Shown: positions 23,564-34,932 of the stretch, one piece after another
How the letters are laid out: each line of letters starts with the position of its first letter
Position numbering within the stretch: the stretch's first letter is position 1
Assembly (NCBI RefSeq): GCF_027409185.1
Contig: NC_084464.1
Location: forward strand, 42,073,095 to 42,137,094
Reading direction: 5' to 3'
DNA: 64,000 nucleotides
DNA from: Cynocephalus volans
Taxonomy: Eukaryota > Chordata > Mammalia > Dermoptera > Cynocephalidae
The notes under the pieces: model-generated
What the model saw: only the letters and a program-made list of their open reading frames with translations
Database searches by the model: none
What the model was told of the DNA's origin: nothing
Position numbers and translations under genes: made by a program

Positions 23564-23835
23564 ATGCACTCCCATTTGTCTGTTTTTGCTTTTATTGCCT
23601 GTACATTTGGACCCATATCCAAAAAATTATTGTCCAGACTAATGTTTAGAAGTTTTTTCCTATGTTTCCTTCTAGTAGTTTTACAATTTCAGGTCTTACA
23701 GTTAAGTCTTTAATCCATTTTGATTGATTTTTATATAAGGTGTGAGATAAGGATCCAGTTTCATTCTTCTGCAAGTGGATATTCAGTTTTCCCAATACCA
23801 CATATTGAACAGGCTGTCTTTTCCCTATTTTGTGT

Positions 23836-24248
23836 TGCTGTTGATTGAATGTCCCTCCAAACTCATTGAAACAATCCCCACTGTGACAGTGTTCAGAGGG
23901 CAGGAAATCCTATTACAGCAATTTAAAGGTGGAGCTTTAAGAGGTGTGATTAGATTGTGTGGACTGTTCCCTAGGGAATGGATTGATCCATTCATGAGTA
24001 ATGAGCATGGTTCTGATGGCTTTAAAAGGAGAGCTAGTGAAGAGTTGTTTCTCTTGCTCCTGCCATTTTGCCAGGTAACACTCTATATTGCTGTGAAGAG
24101 TCACCACCCACCAACAAGACCCCCACCAGATGTGTTCCCTGGACTCTGGATTCCCCAGTCTTTGAAACTGTAAGGAATAAATATTATTTCTTTATAAATT
24201 ACCCAGTTTCAGGTATTTTGTTATAAGCAACAGAGACAGACTAATACA
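23836..24248 (+). mobile_element. MST/MLT1-like MaLR solo LTR
   Basis: Starts TGTTGATTGAATGTCCCTCC and shares CACTGTGACAGT, AGGAAATCCTATTA and the ending GACAGACTAATACA with the LTR at 23147. It has a deletion near the 5-prime side. Same host L1. Confidence 0.85.
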
Positions 24249-24734
24249 TGTGTTCTTGGCACCTTTGCTGAAGACCAGTTGACCATAAATGCATGCATTT
24301 ATTTCTGGGCTTTCTATTCTGTTCCACAGGTTTGTATGTCTGTTTTTATGCCAGTACCATACTGTTTTGGTTACTATAGCTTTGTGGTAGGTTTTGAAAT
24401 CAGGAAAAGTGCTGCCTCCAGCTTTGTTCTTTTTGCTCAAGACTGGTTTGGCTATTCAAGGTCTTTTGTGGTTCCATACAAAATCTAGAATTGTTTTTTC
24501 TATACAAAAATCTATTGGAATTTTGATAGGGATTGCAGTGAATCTGTAGATTGCTTTAGGTAGCATGGACATTTTTTCCCCAAAACTATTTTTTTACTTA
24601 TGTCATGCTGGTTGTGGGAGACAGTTTAATTGTATTAATTCTTACAGTTCGTGAACATGGGATTTCTCCCCATTTGTGTTTTTTTTCAATTTTATCAATA
24701 TTTTTTATAGTTTTCTACATAAAGGTGTTCTTTG

Positions 24735-24838
24735 TTTTGGGGTGGGTTTTTTTGTGACTGGCTGGTACAGGGATCTGAACTCTTGACTTTAGTATTATCA
24801 GCACCTCACTCTAACCAAGTGAGCTAAATGGCCAACCC
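24735..24838 (-). mobile_element. tRNA-Ile-derived SINE monomer
   Basis: Reverse copy: GGCTGGTACAGGGATCTGAA, CACCTCACTCTAACCAAGTG, GGCCAACCC. Confidence 0.85.
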
Positions 24839-25671
24839 TATTTTCTGCAAATAGATCTTTAATACCTTTGGTTAAATTTATTCGTAAGTATTTTATTATT
24901 ATTCGATGTTATTGTAAATGGAATTGTATTCTTAATTTCTTTTTTGACTAGTTTGCTGTTGGTGTATAGAAAAAATACTGATTTATGCATATTGAGTTTG
25001 TATCATGCAACTTTACTAACTTCATTGATTAGTTCTAACAGTTTTTTGGTGAAGTCTTTTAAGGCTTTTTATATATAAGATTATGTCATCTGCAAAGAGG
25101 GACAACTTACTTCCTTTCTGATTTGGATGCCTTTTATTTCTTTTTCTTACCTAATTGTCTGGCTAGGACTTCTAGTACTACATTGAATAGAAGTGGTGAG
25201 AGTGGGCATCCTTGTCTTGTTCCTCATCTAAGAGGAAAAGCTTTCAGCTTTTCACTGAATATATTAGCTCTGGGCTTGTCATATATGACCTTTATTATGT
25301 TGAGGTCACATTCCTTCTATACCTAATTTGCTGACCTGTAAGAATGGCTTTAATAAAAAAAGACAAAAGTGTTCACAAGAATGTGGTGAAAAGGGAACCC
25401 TTTTTGTACACTGCTGGTGGGAATGTAAACTGGTACAGTCATATAAAAAAAACTGTATGAGGGTTCCTCAAAAAATTAAAAAGAGAACTACCATATGCTC
25501 CAGCAATTCCACTTCTGGGTATATATGCAAAGGAAATGAAATCAGTGTGTCAAAGAGATATATGCATTCCCATGTTCAATTGGAACATTATCAACAATAG
25601 TCAATATATGGAATCAATCTAAATGTCTATTGAAGGATGAATGGACAAAGAAAATGTGGCATATACAGTGA

Positions 25672-25920
25672 TGATATTTCAGTCAACAAAAAACCACATA
25701 TACAGCAGTGGTCCCATAAGACTATAAAGGAGCTGAAAAATTCCTATCACTTAGGAATTTGTAGCTATATTGTAGGATATTGTAGCTATAACATAGTAGT
25801 GTAACGCATTACTCATGTAGGAGCAATAGGCTATCCTCTATGATGTTCACACAATGACGAAATTGCCTAACCACATCTTTCTCAAAATATATCCCCATCA
25901 TTAATCAATGCATGACAACG
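25672..25920 (+). mobile_element. Tigger-type MITE
   Basis: Splits L1 sequence (GTGGCATATACA..CGGAATACTACTTAGCC). It contains GTGGTCCCATAAGACTATAA, GAGCTGAAAAATTCCTATCA, GATGTTCACACAATGACGAA and CCCCATCATTAATCAATGCA. These I recognise as ends of a long Tigger-family element, here internally deleted to about 250 bp. Confidence 0.65.
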
Positions 25921-25956
25921 GAATACTACTTAGCCTTTAAAAAGAAGGAAAATCTA

Positions 25957-26087
25957 GGGCCAGCCCATGGCTCACTTGGGAGAGTGTGGTGCTGATAACA
26001 CCAAAGCCACGGGTTCAGAGAGCATGGTGCTAACACCACCAAGTCAAGGGTCAAGATCCCCTTACCGGTCATCTATTAAAAAAAAAA
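25957..26087 (+). mobile_element. tRNA-Ile-derived SINE dimer with internal deletion
   Basis: First unit GGGCCAGCCCATGGCTCACT. The junction to the second unit is shortened (GGTTCAGAGAGCATGGTGCT). Ends CCGGTCATCTATT plus A tail. Target duplication AAGGAAAATCT on both sides. Confidence 0.88.
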
Positions 26088-26659
26088 AAAGGAAAATCTG
26101 TCATTTGTAACAACAATCTGTTATTTGGATGAGCTTGGAGGACATTATACTTAGTGAAATAAGCCAGGCACAGAAAGAGAAATACTGTAATTTCACTATA
26201 TGTGGAATCTAACAAAAACCGAAACTAATAGAAGCAGAAAATAGAATCATGGTTACCAGGTGCTGGCCAGGGTGGGGAAGGAGGAAGGGGAATGGGGAAA
26301 TGTTGCTTAAAGTGTACAAGGTTTCAGTCAGAAGGAATAAATTTTGGAGATCTATTGTGCAGCATGATGACCATAGGTAAGAATAATATACTGTACACTT
26401 GACAATTGCTGAGAGTAGATGTTTTTTCTCCTCTGTCTTTTTGTTGTTGTTGTTCTTTTATTATCTTTTTTTCTTTTTTCTTCAGAGAGTAGATTTTAAA
26501 TGTTCTCATCACAAAAAATAACAATGTGAAAGGATGAATACGTTAATTAGCTTTATTTAATCATTCCACAATGTACACATAAATCAAAACATCATGTGCA
26601 CAATATATACAATTTTTTTGTCAATTTAAAAAAATAAAATAAAATGAGATCTACTTAAA

Positions 26660-27718
26660 ATAATGCACCAATCTTATACACCTTATATCCCGAGGCTCAA
26701 CTTCAAGTACTTCAACTTTCATTGTTAAAGATATTATCAGGCATGCTTTAATACGTTCAAAGTCTTCTCATATACCTAATTCACAGTGAGGGTTATGGTA
26801 ATTATCTGCTTTGTCTCCAGCCTCTGTAACCTGATCATCTCAGCTGTTTCTGATGTGGGCTTTCTTAACCCTCACCTGTTGGTTCAGCTCCACTTAGGAC
26901 TGAGAGTGGTCCCATTTCTAGTGGAACCCAGTTCAGTAGTTCTGCCTCCCAATTTTGTTGGCATTTCTATTCCTGTTCTTCTCTTTCATCCCGAGTCAAA
27001 TAACTGGGCATGTATTTTGTTCCTTTGGTATCCTGCCAGTTTCTTAAATGGGCTCTATTTTTTCTCTGCCTGATCCCCAATTCCTCAGGACCATGGATCT
27101 TCCTTGCCGCTTGTTTTCTGTGGACTAGATTTCTCCCCTTAGATTGTTGATTCCTCATCCATGCTGCCTTTGCTGCCAAATACCTGTCCGATGTTCTGCC
27201 TGTTGTTGTCACCTTCTACTTTTTCCATTTTCACCTTTAATTGTCTATTGGATTTAGCAGCATGGTGCCCTTTGATGACTCAGCAATAAGGATTTGGTGG
27301 ATTGATGGGTACAGAAGCCATAATGAAGGCAGTTGTTATAGTCTTTCTAAGAGATTTGGCTTTGAAGGAGTGCAAAGAAATAACATGATAATTTAGATGG
27401 GAGAGATTTGGGCATATTTATAAGTCAGTAGGAATGATCCAGCTGAAAGCAAGCAGTTGGATATAGAGAAAGAGAAAGGATAGCTGATAGTACAAGATTG
27501 AGAAAGTGGGAGAGGCAGCTATCTTCCACTGTAAGAACAAGAACAACAACAACAAAAGGCAGTGAGAAGAAAAAGAGAATAAGCAGATACAAAGAAAGAT
27601 GTGGAGACAAGAGTTGGTAAGTACCCAGGAGTACTTATTGCCTGGGTCGCAATCTTCTGTGAGGCCCAGTTATTCGAGATATTTCAAAATACTTTCTACT
27701 GGTTCCCCCCACCACCTT
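26660..27718. other. unclassified region, no supported gene
   Basis: No exon structure is recognised. A minus-strand 81-codon open stretch (27212-26967, basic and Glu/Arg-rich at its C-terminus, ..GPEELGIRQRKNRAHLRNW..) has no flanking splice sites that I can defend. It could be decayed coding or LTR sequence. Confidence 0.4.
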
Positions 27719-27815
27719 TTTTTTTTTTTTTTTAAAGATGACCAGTAAGGGGATCTTAACCCTTGACTTGGTGTTATCAACACCACACTCTCCCAAGTAA
27801 GCCACGGGCCAGCCC
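27719..27815 (-). mobile_element. tRNA-Ile-derived SINE, half of a dimer
   Basis: T-run, then AAAGATGACCAGTAAGGGGA, TTGACTTGGTGTTATCAACA and CACTCTCCCAAGTAAGCCAC. The 3-prime unit is joined directly to the 5-prime end of the first unit (CCACGGGCCAGCCC), so one monomer has been lost by deletion. Confidence 0.88.
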
Positions 27816-28407
27816 TTCCCTTTTTCTTTACACTAGCCAAAGCCAGTTTCTAAGGCTTGCAAGAAGACACTTTGGTCATGACCTCACTGCATTTCAACTC
27901 TCCCCAAACTTTTCAACATTTTTAACAGCAAGGTTTCTGGCCTGAGTCAGTTATAAGAAATTCCAGAGTCCCTAGTACATTTGGAGCCTAAGTTTTACCC
28001 AAGACCTGTTTTTCCTCCATCTCTAAAACGATGATTTTGTCTCCTGCTTCACAGAAAAAACAGGCCTTATGAAGGAAACTCCTTCCCTCAGATATATATT
28101 TTTTTATTTATACCTACCTCCTGGAATTTCTGCTACATTCACATGGGAAAACTTTCTGAGGGAAGTGGTATCAGCAGGGTGTGCTCCTCCAATAACAGTT
28201 TCCTGATTTTCTTAATCTTTTTTAAAGAAAAATTTACTATTCCATTCGATAATTGATTAGGCCTTTCATTTTGGACAGAACTTCTATTTGTAAAAGCATA
28301 TTCAAATGGGAAATCCTAACCCTTTGCAACTATTGTTTTTGCACACAAGTAACTTGGTAGGCTTCTCGATCATCTGTACTTTAGATTGTGGTGGAGCTAA
28401 TTATTGT

Positions 28408-28520
28408 TTTTGTTTGTTTGTTTGTTTGTTTAGCAGCTGGCCTATATGGGGACCCAAACCCTTGATCTCAGTCTTGGGTATAACACTATGCTCTAACTGA
28501 CTGAGCTAACCGGCCAGCCT
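28408..28520 (-). mobile_element. tRNA-Ile-derived SINE monomer
   Basis: A (TTTG)n tail, then AGCAGCTGGCCTATATGGGG, TGCTCTAACTGACTGAGCTA and CCGGCCAGCC. Confidence 0.9.
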
Positions 28521-29790
28521 TTCATGGCATTTTCTGATCCAATGGAAGGACAATAACAACTCATGATATTGTGTGGCATTTTATGGCTATAAAACACTTT
28601 AACATTTCTTATCTCATTTGAACTACTGGACAAAACTGAGTTTAGAATTGGGAGAGTTGTCTTGGTTCCCAACTCTGCCACTTCCAAACTCAGTACTCGT
28701 ATCAGGGATAAGTTACAGAGTGTGTGAGTGCTAAGAAACTTAGATATTTGTTCATCAGACAAGAAACAGTTACATAGCCACTAATCCTCTAGGGGCTCCG
28801 GTTCTCTGGTATTAAAAGGGGACTCCTTGTCTCTTTCTCTAGGAACCCCTTTGTTCAGAATTTAACAAAACTACCATGCTGCCAGCTGCCTTGAGGAGAG
28901 GGCATATGAGTGACCTTGTCTAGAAGACAGTGGAGAAAAGTTCTAGGAAAGGAGATAGAGAAAAACAAATCCTCAAATGTATTGATACCACATTAAAAAA
29001 CAATTATGATAAGTAAACAAATATTTTAGTACCTCAACTGAAATTTAAGAACAAAGCTTGACTATGATATTAAATGGACAGGAGGTAGGAAGGTATAGTA
29101 GTACTTAATAGCTGTTTTTGTATTTTGGGCCTGGCTCTCTCAGACACAGCTCTGTTTCCAGCAGTTAACAAACATCGTTCTTTCTTTCAACAAATATTTA
29201 TTATGAGTCTAATATGTCAGACTTTACAGAACAGACTTACAGGAGCAAAACCAGAATGGTTTTAGCAACTGAGGTTGGAACAGGAACAGAACATTAGGCT
29301 TGAGACAAGGGGAGTGACGTCAGCAACCCTAAAGATAAGCAACAAGAGGATGTGAGGTGCCTGTGAATCTTCAACTTCTGCAGCCTTTCTGTCTTCGGTA
29401 AAGCTCCACTTTTGTCTCTAAGGCCTTCATAAGCCTCAACTCTCTCTTCCCCAACTCCACCCAATCACTGTAAGTAACCACCCTCAATAATGATGATGAT
29501 GATAATAATGATAAAACTAAACTCCTTGTAAACCATTCCTGCTTCATTCTTTGGTCTCAGGATACCTTATCAATTTGGTGGGCATTATACTGTTCACTCA
29601 CACTTGGACACTGAGCCATCTCATTTCCACACAGAAGTTAGCAACACTGCTTTTCGAATCTTTTTAAAGGATTAGGGAGCCTATGAAATATAAAGGGACC
29701 TAAACTGATAATGTAAGAACAGTGATTATTATACCAGCAAACACTGTCGGACAGAAAGCTGATGGTGGGACTGGAGTTTAAAATACAAAA
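28521..29790. other. no gene seen; scattered ancient repeat
   Basis: Holds a (GAT)n run near 29490-29510, an isolated palindromic CRE TGACGTCA at 29315-29322, and the phrase CAACAAATATTTATTATGAG near 29190 typical of an ancient interspersed repeat. No exon is supported. Confidence 0.45.
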
Positions 29791-29794
29791 GTCA

Positions 29795-30135
29795 TGTTTA
29801 TCCAGTGCTGTGTTGTACAATAGGACAGTCACCTGCCACATGTGGCAACTTAAACTTAATTAAAATTAAATAACATTTAAAAAAATTCAGACTGGCCAGT
29901 TACCTCATTTGATTAGAGCATTGTATTATAAAACCAAAATCAAGGGTTTGGATCCACATACTGGCCAGCTGCAAAAAAAAAAAAAAAAGAAAGAAAAGAA
30001 ATAAAAGAAAAAATTCAGCTCTTTAGCTGAATGTCAACAGGCACATGTGGCAAGTGGCTACTGTATTGAAGAGCACAGATATAGAACGTTTCTATAACAC
30101 TGCTGAAACTTCTACTGGAGAGCATTGATCTAGCA
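29795..30135. mobile_element. hAT-type MITE interrupted by a SINE
   Basis: CAGTGCTGTGTTGTACAATA, CACATGTGGCAACTTAAACT and, after the SINE, AGGCACATGTGGCAAGTGGC and TGTATTGAAGAGCACAGATA are the familiar blocks of a short hAT-Charlie element. Exact family left open. Confidence 0.65.
29889..29998 (+). mobile_element. tRNA-Ile-derived SINE monomer
   Basis: GACTGGCCAGTTACCTCATT, ATTAGAGCATTGTATTATAA, CTGGCCAGCTGC and an A/G tail. The flanking AAAAAATTCAG occurs on both sides. Confidence 0.85.
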
Positions 30136-30954
30136 ATATCCAGGGTAAAAGGGGTCCAGATATTACAGAAAGTTGGGCATTGGGATTATAACAACTTAAG
30201 TATAATATTGCTTAGGGCATCCAGTTTCCATTTCTCTGTTTCTCTACTCAACAACTGTAAACTACTTTCCCAACTTTCTGGTATCTAGGAAGAATATGAA
30301 CTGACTGAAAACAATAAATTTCATTCTGCATGGCAATTAAAATTCTCACTAAATTCATAAATTTGCTTTCTGATTTATCAATGAATATTGGAGGCATGTG
30401 TTTGAGAAAGGCTAAGTTTGATTACCCCTGAGTGGATCCAAACGTTGGGAAGGTTTTGCTTAAGGTGAGTGATAGAACGTGACGACATGTGCAGCTGTAA
30501 GAAACATGAGACTACTACACTCCCTTCTCTGACCTCCTTCTTCCTCCTTTTCACCCTGCTCAGCTAGGCTGGGTTAGTGTCCTTCCTTTGTACAGTACCC
30601 TGTACACCCCTACTAGAACCCTTACTACATTATATTAGCTGTCTATAGAGTGATCCATGCCATTAGTTATAAACTACTCAAGGGCAGACATTTTATTCAT
30701 TCTTTGTAACTAACATGATGCCTGGAACATAAGAGGTTCTCAGAATTAAGTTTCTGCTACAGATAAATTGTATGGTGTAAGTTAGACTTTTAGGGCCTGG
30801 TTAGCAATTCTCTGATGAAGGTACGAATAGGAAATTAAAGATTACATACTGAATTACAGCAATCTCATCAAAATAACCTTGGAGGATTAGGAGCAGGGAA
30901 AATGGGAGAGGGAGATTAGAACAATTCCCAATCCACCACCATCACCCAACCCAG

Positions 30955-31160
30955 GTATCCCAAGTGTGGAAACTAACATTTATGAAACAACTAATATATA
31001 CTAACGCTTCACAAAAATCATAAACCTCCCATAAATACTATGAAATATTATTCCCACTTTACAAATGAGGAAACTTAATATCAAAGAGGATAAATCAACT
31101 CGAACACATGCCAGGCAACTAAAAATAACTAAAGTAGTTTTCAAGTCCAGAACTATTTCA
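30955..31160 (+). mobile_element. MIR-like ancient SINE remnant
   Basis: CTATGAAATATTATTCCCAC, TTTACAAATGAGGAAACTTA and GCCAGGCAACTAA follow MIR core order, weakly conserved. Confidence 0.5.
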
Positions 31161-31278
31161 TACTTCTATATCTGATACAAATGGAATATTCACTGAAGAC
31201 TGGGGAGAGATGAGAATTAGCATTAAAAAAAAAATCCTTTAAGAGACACAATTTTATCATAAAAGCACTGAAACTTTA

Positions 31279-32979
31279 CTAAGCTTTTATTTTTCCTATT
31301 TGACTTCTCAAAAAGGGTGGCACAGCCAAGAATTTCCTTTCATATGGTTTTATAATTGTATTTGCTTCCTTTCTATTCTGAGACTTTTCCATAAGAACAT
31401 TCACTTTAAGTTGACTTCTACTGTGTGGCTGGAAGAGTGGATATGCAATAACTCTTTCAAACTCTTTTATCTCTTTCTTTACTCTTTCACGCTTCTCATA
31501 TGTAGGTGGCTGGTACTGGCTTTTTCTCAAGATTCTTTCCTTGAGTTTTTGCTCTGTAAGTTCTCTACCTCGAATCATGCGTTCTTGGTGATCTTTAATT
31601 TGCATCTGTTCCCTGTCATTTACCTGCTTTCTTCTCTGTGCATTCTGGATGCCTGGGTCTTCTGGCCTAATTTTTGGTGATGTTGTTTCAGTGGGGGGTT
31701 GTAGTATCTGTCTAAATGTTTTGTTCTTAAATTCTCTGGCCTGGCCTGTTTGATGTATGTGCCTTTCTATGTGTTTCATCTCTCTCTTGGGTAGCAAATA
31801 GTACTGTTTTTGTCCCTGTATGCTTTGGGTTGTTTTCCCCTCCATTTTCTTCTTGATTTCATTGCCTGTCTCCTCTTCTTTCATCATTTCCACTATTCTT
31901 TTATTGTAATAAGACTCTGCTTTGGCAAGCCAGTAGTCAAGAGAAAGAGCCTGCTCTTTACAGAGTGTTTCATACTCCTCTTGATATTTTTGATTTATCA
32001 GTTGTCTTGCTGCTGTTGTATGCACACCACCTAGATTCTGTTGAAGTGAAATTCAGAGTTTTATAATGTAATAATCTTTTTCTTTTGAACACTGGAGCCC
32101 ACCCTCCCTATTGACACCAAGAAAAGATATGTACTTTTTAAATTTTACTTTAGTGTAATAATTGATTTTACTCCCTCACTCCCAGGTGAGTCTGTGAGCT
32201 CTGAAAGTACCCACCACCACAAATCAACAACTAGTTTTATAAACATATAGTTTGGGAGTTTTCAAAATGATACTTGGTTTTACAACTGTAGATATAGTTG
32301 GGAAGCATTTGCCATTGTAGACATTCTTCTTGAAGGTGTCACTTAGGCAGAAGGATTTTAAACCTAAGATTCCCTCTCTGAGTAGTTCCAAACTGTCTGA
32401 TGTGAAGATAATTTATTTACCAAGATCTTTTTCTCCAGTGGGGACTGTTGACCTGCAGCAATCCTAGGATCTTTAGATGCTTTAGCCCAGGCCAATCTGG
32501 AAGATAAAAAGGAGACATTAGATTAGAATGTTGGAGGTGTCAGAACACACCTGCTCACATACTGAGTCAAAGAACATAATTGCTTTGGCCAAGATCAAGA
32601 GTATTTCCGTCACAAAGAGAAAACCTAATAGGCAGACTACAGCAGGGCCACTTTCCCCATGGGAAATCACTGCATTCCTATGGTGGAGAATCATGAATGC
32701 TCTTTTAATAAGAAGAGGATCTTTCCTATCATATGAACTAAAAGCATACTTCTCCTGTGGATTCAGCGTGAACCATTCTGAATCTTGTATCAGGGGTTGG
32801 GAGAGGGAAGCAATAGGTTCCTTGGTGAGGTGTTGCCCAAGTACATCTATGCCAGATCCCTTAGTCCTCCAGCCTCCTCTGTTTTCTGAGCTAATTCTAG
32901 ACTTCAGGTTTATCACTTCATCCTCTTTCTGCTGTTTCTTGATCTGGGCCCTCTCTGCCTCTATCAGCACATACAGCAT
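31279..32979 (-). CDS. POLR1HASP: POLR1H antisense-partner protein, intact three-exon frame
   Basis: Exons on the minus strand: 32979-32750, 32496-32421 and 32037-31279 (230 + 76 + 759 nt), with donors GTATGC and GTAAAT and acceptors TCTTCCAG and TTCAACAG. All phases agree (AA|A at the first junction, codon boundary at the second), giving 354 residues without a stop. The start ATG has an in-frame TAG 9 nt upstream. A further 5-prime coding exon spliced at ATTAG|AGG is possible. The protein is charged, Lys/Glu/Gln-rich and probably coiled coil in exon 1 (..AERAQIKKQQKEDEVINLK..) and early exon 3 (..YQEEYETLCKEQALSLDYW..). No signal peptide or membrane segment. Position, head-to-head with POLR1H, matches human ZNRD1ASP, annotated there as a pseudogene, and mouse Znrd1as. 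Function unknown; symbol assigned by position. Confidence 0.75.
31286..31291 (-). terminator. poly(A) signal inside the last codons
   Basis: The minus strand reads GGAAAAATAAAAGCTTAG. AATAAA overlaps the last residues (GKIKA) and lies just before the TAG stop at 31281-31279. If used, the 3-prime UTR is only about 10-20 nt. Confidence 0.5.
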
Positions 32980-33285
32980 CTCTGCCCTCTAATCTTTTGT
33001 TCTGAAATTCTGTTCTTATTTGGTCACTCACCCCTCTGCTTGCCTACACTGTCATCATTCTTAACCCTAAATCCATTATGAGACCATTCCCTGTTGAGCC
33101 CCTCAGGATGGGAAGCTGTGGTTACTCTATGCTTATTTATAGGGCAGACTGATGTCAACAAAAGAGACTACCAACTTTTATGTGTTGTCCCTGGTCAAAT
33201 CTGAGTTTACTGTGAGGTCATATTTAAGCCACTGAGGATGCCTAGCATTTCATCACTGTGCTTTTTATACCATTTATAATTAAAA

Positions 33286-33515
33286 GCATGGGCTTTGGAG
33301 CCTGACACAGCTGGATTTGAATCCTATTTCCACCACTTCCTATGTGTGTGACTCAGGGAAAGTAACTGAACTTCTCTCTATGTCAATTTCTTCATCTATT
33401 AAAATGAAGATATAAGACAAAAATCTGCTTCTCGGGATTACAAAGAAAAAATATGAATTAGATGTAAATAGCTTGGCTTGATGCTATATGTTAAGTTCTC
33501 AATAAATGGTAGTTA
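33286..33515 (+). mobile_element. MIR SINE
   Basis: Full MIR order: AGCATGGGCTTTGGAGCCTG, CTGGATTTGAATCC, ACTTCTCTCTATGTCAATTT, ATTAAAATGAAGATA and TCTCAATAAATGGTAG. Ancient mammalian repeat. Confidence 0.85.
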
Positions 33516-34762
33516 TCTATCCCTCACAGGTCAAGTCCTTGACTCTCTGTAGACTTTCTAGTCTATGTCACATTGGCTTTGCCTTCCCCTAAACTCTTAA
33601 CATTTTTTATTTCTACAACTCATTTGAAAATTAATCATGCCTTACATTGTGATATCTGTATTCATATATTACTTTCAACACTTTTATGCTGAAATTTAGG
33701 CTCATAAAGGGTGGGAACTATAATTTCTACCTATAAATATAATGATCTGTATATATTATCAGAGAGAATCTGATATCAAATATTCAATCTCACTGACCTC
33801 TTTGGCACATTCTTATTTGCCTGACTATATGTACCTATTTTGAGAATAAAAAATATTACCATCTTACTTTTATTTCTCTATACATAGCATCCAGCACAGT
33901 ACTTATCATTAGAGTCTCTGATCTCAAGTTCTCAAAATTAATGATTTGTTGATTATCCTTATCACATAATATATAAGTATTTTCCTCTCTTATATTGCCA
34001 TAACATTGTATCTATCTTTATTAAGGTATTTACCAATCTTCCTCCAAGTTTACAGGCATATTTGTCTTATATGCCTGTCCTGGGCTCTCACAGTCTGTAC
34101 CTACTAGTAAACTTTCACTGTATTCTAATTATTCATTTGTGCTCTTTGAGGTCAAGGAACACAGACTTCAACTTTGCTTCCTCAGCCTCAGCTCAAAGCC
34201 TGGCATAGGTACTCAATAAATACTTATTGAGTAGATTGTGAGCTCTTGTTGGGAAAGGGCCATGCCTTTTAATGCTTGTGTCCCTTTACTGCATCATCTG
34301 CAGTTCCCTAGTTCACTACCAGCCCTCCCACCACTACCACCCAACCTAATAGCTGTGCTAAGATCTTTCATATAAAAGTTCTGGAGCTATCACTATTAGG
34401 ATAGTATTCATGGCGGATGCTCAATGAATGTTTGTCAAATTAAAAAGGGAAAGCTGGAGAGGATGGAGGGCTAACTTCAATTTCCATTTTTTGAAAGAGA
34501 CAGACACACAGAAAAGTGAGAATGAAACTCCGTGCCATCGTGGGCTTAGCAAAAGACCTGCCTTTTTAAGACAGACAAAATGACAGCCAATTTCACAGTT
34601 AAGTGAAATTATGGGACTTGTCACTCCAGCAGCTTGCTGAGTTTTAACCCCTTTACTCTGGTGACTCTCCATTATTACAGAGAAAGGCAGATGGGAGCTT
34701 CTCCCAAGAAAAAAACCATAGCCTGTATCTTTCAGAGGAGAAAACAGTGATGTCTCCAGAAC
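33516..34762. other. no coding exon seen; L2/MIR remnants
   Basis: The phrases AGGCTCATAAAGGGTGGGAA (33698), AATTATTCATTTGTGCTCTT..AGCCTGGCATAGGTACTCAA (34130-34220) and TACTCAATAAATACTTATTG are L2/MIR 3-prime ends. Non-coding 5-prime exons of the antisense gene may lie here but cannot be picked by eye. Confidence 0.55.
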
Positions 34763-34932
34763 TTTTTTTTTTTTTTAAAGATGACCGGTAAGGGGATCTT
34801 AACCCTTGACATGGTGTTATCAGCACCACGCTCTCCAAGTGAGCTAACCGGCCATCCCTATATAGGGATCCGAACCCTTGGCCTTGGTGTTATCAGCACC
34901 ACACTCTCCCAAGTGAGCCACGGGCCGACCCT
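34763..34932 (-). mobile_element. tRNA-Ile-derived SINE dimer
   Basis: T-run, AAAGATGACCGGTAAGGGGA, GAGCTAACCGGCCATCCCTA, TATAGGGATCCGAACCCTTG and GTGAGCCACGGGCCGACCC. The flanks CCAGAACTTTT (left) and TCAGAACTTTT (right) are the target duplication. Little decayed. Confidence 0.93.

Larger units (their letters stand above)
15617..25330 (-). mobile_element. old L1 LINE, minus strand, host of later insertions
   Basis: Reading leftward: ORF2-type sequence from about 25330 (FADD-box and endonuclease-side homologies at 24250-25320), then 23564-23835 and 22779-23146. After the younger L1, 15640-16438 holds the ORF2 C-terminus and 3-prime UTR. The segments are interrupted by an L1 (16454-22763), two LTRs and a SINE, and rejoin in register. 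All frames are broken. Confidence 0.8.
25340..26640 (+). mobile_element. L1 3-prime end, + strand
   Basis: The ORF2 C-terminal block (..TLFVHCWWECKL.., ..[23 protein letters not shown]..) is followed by 3-prime UTR landmarks (GAATCATGGTTACCAGGTGC, ATACTGTACACTTGACAATT). It is broken by a DNA transposon at 25672 and a SINE at 25957. Its start abuts, head to head, the minus-strand old L1. Confidence 0.82.

Noticed and set aside
32500-32749. Continuation of the first coding exon of the antisense gene to the end of its open frame (32518)
   Set aside because: A GTATGC donor at 32749 joins in phase to the next exon; the tail beyond it is hydrophobic and fits intron read-through.
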